Source: PSLL01 sp964389705 (lineage in GTDB: Bacteria; Desulfobacterota_D; UBA1144; Nemesobacterales; CSP1-2). From it: a DNA stretch of 40,992 nucleotides. The notes beneath the pieces are model-generated. The model did not search any database, was not told the origin of the DNA, and saw only the letters and a list, made by a program, of their open reading frames with translations. A program made the position numbers and the translations under genes. This document shows positions 40,859 to 40,992 of the stretch, one piece after another; within the stretch, counting starts at the first letter, position 1, and every line of letters starts with the position of its first letter. Location: positions 1 to 40,992 of the forward strand of contig CAYMEO010000011.1 in assembly GCA_964389705.1 (NCBI GenBank), given 5' to 3'.

Positions 40859-40992
40859 CTAATAGTTCCGATAAGATATATTATGTAAACTACAAGAAAG
40901 GGAAATATATCACAATTTCTTTAGAGACATATCTCAATTCTTACTTTCGTGCGCTGAATTTGAGGCCTGTTTTTGCCCTATCCCAGGTTTTA
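40859..40992. other. Right-edge intergenic segment
   Basis: No clear gene on the plus strand. On the minus strand a frame open to the window edge runs 40991-40941 and ends KTWDRAKTGLKFSARK before a stop; it could be the tail of a convergent gene, but 16 codons are too few to tell. Confidence 0.2.

Overview
The window is bacterial chromosome with AT-leaning intergenic DNA and densely packed genes. It carries no rRNA, tRNA, CRISPR array or intact insertion sequence that I can see. The lineage cannot be fixed from this window. The hydrogenase is of the group 1h ('actinobacterial-type', high-affinity) class, but the base composition and the neighbourhood ybeY / scpB-scpA-trpS-M50 protease-xerD / ahcY-metK look more like a deltaproteobacterial-type or candidate-phylum bacterium than an actinobacterium. 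That placement is inference.

Region 1 (about 0.1-15.7 kb, + strand) is an uptake [NiFe]-hydrogenase locus. After an HxlR-type regulator and a 500-bp leader region come the small and large subunits (hhyS, hhyL). A structured 230-bp gap separates them from a NifU/Rieske-like iron-sulfur protein, a DUF5947 protein, a DUF6084 protein and a 456-residue protein of unknown function, then a maturation protease and an 88-residue membrane-anchored protein. Next are hypA, a YceI-family lipid-binding protein, hypF, hypC, hypD, a sugar-phosphate isomerase (SIS) protein and hypE. hypB is not present. Together these would build a cytoplasmic H2-oxidising enzyme, install its NiFe(CN)2CO cofactor, and probably pass electrons to the quinone pool.

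Region 2 (15.7-18.5 kb, +) holds a YtxH-like/DUF948-like membrane protein pair, a decayed delta-60-repeat pseudogene and ybeY. Region 3 (18.5-25.1 kb, - strand) is a housekeeping run read from metK to scpB: metK, ahcY, xerD, a site-2-protease-family peptidase, trpS, scpA, scpB. The metK promoter region overlaps a cytochrome-c-like gene remnant. ileS (+) follows.

Region 4 (28.3-40.9 kb) is carbon metabolism. A large nicotinamidase-like cysteine hydrolase (-) is divergent from lutABC (+, L-lactate oxidation). An SDR (-) comes next, then a three-gene indolepyruvate-type 2-oxoacid:ferredoxin oxidoreductase operon in which the IorA chain is split in two (-). This is divergent from an acyl-CoA dehydrogenase, two thiolase-like proteins lacking the usual catalytic cysteine, and a DUF35 Zn-ribbon/OB protein (+).

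The most promising leads are the hydrogenase accessory set (four-Cys Rieske-like protein, YceI without a signal peptide, unknown trio, SIS protein, no hypB), the Cys-less thiolase pair with DUF35, and two families of short intergenic repeats.
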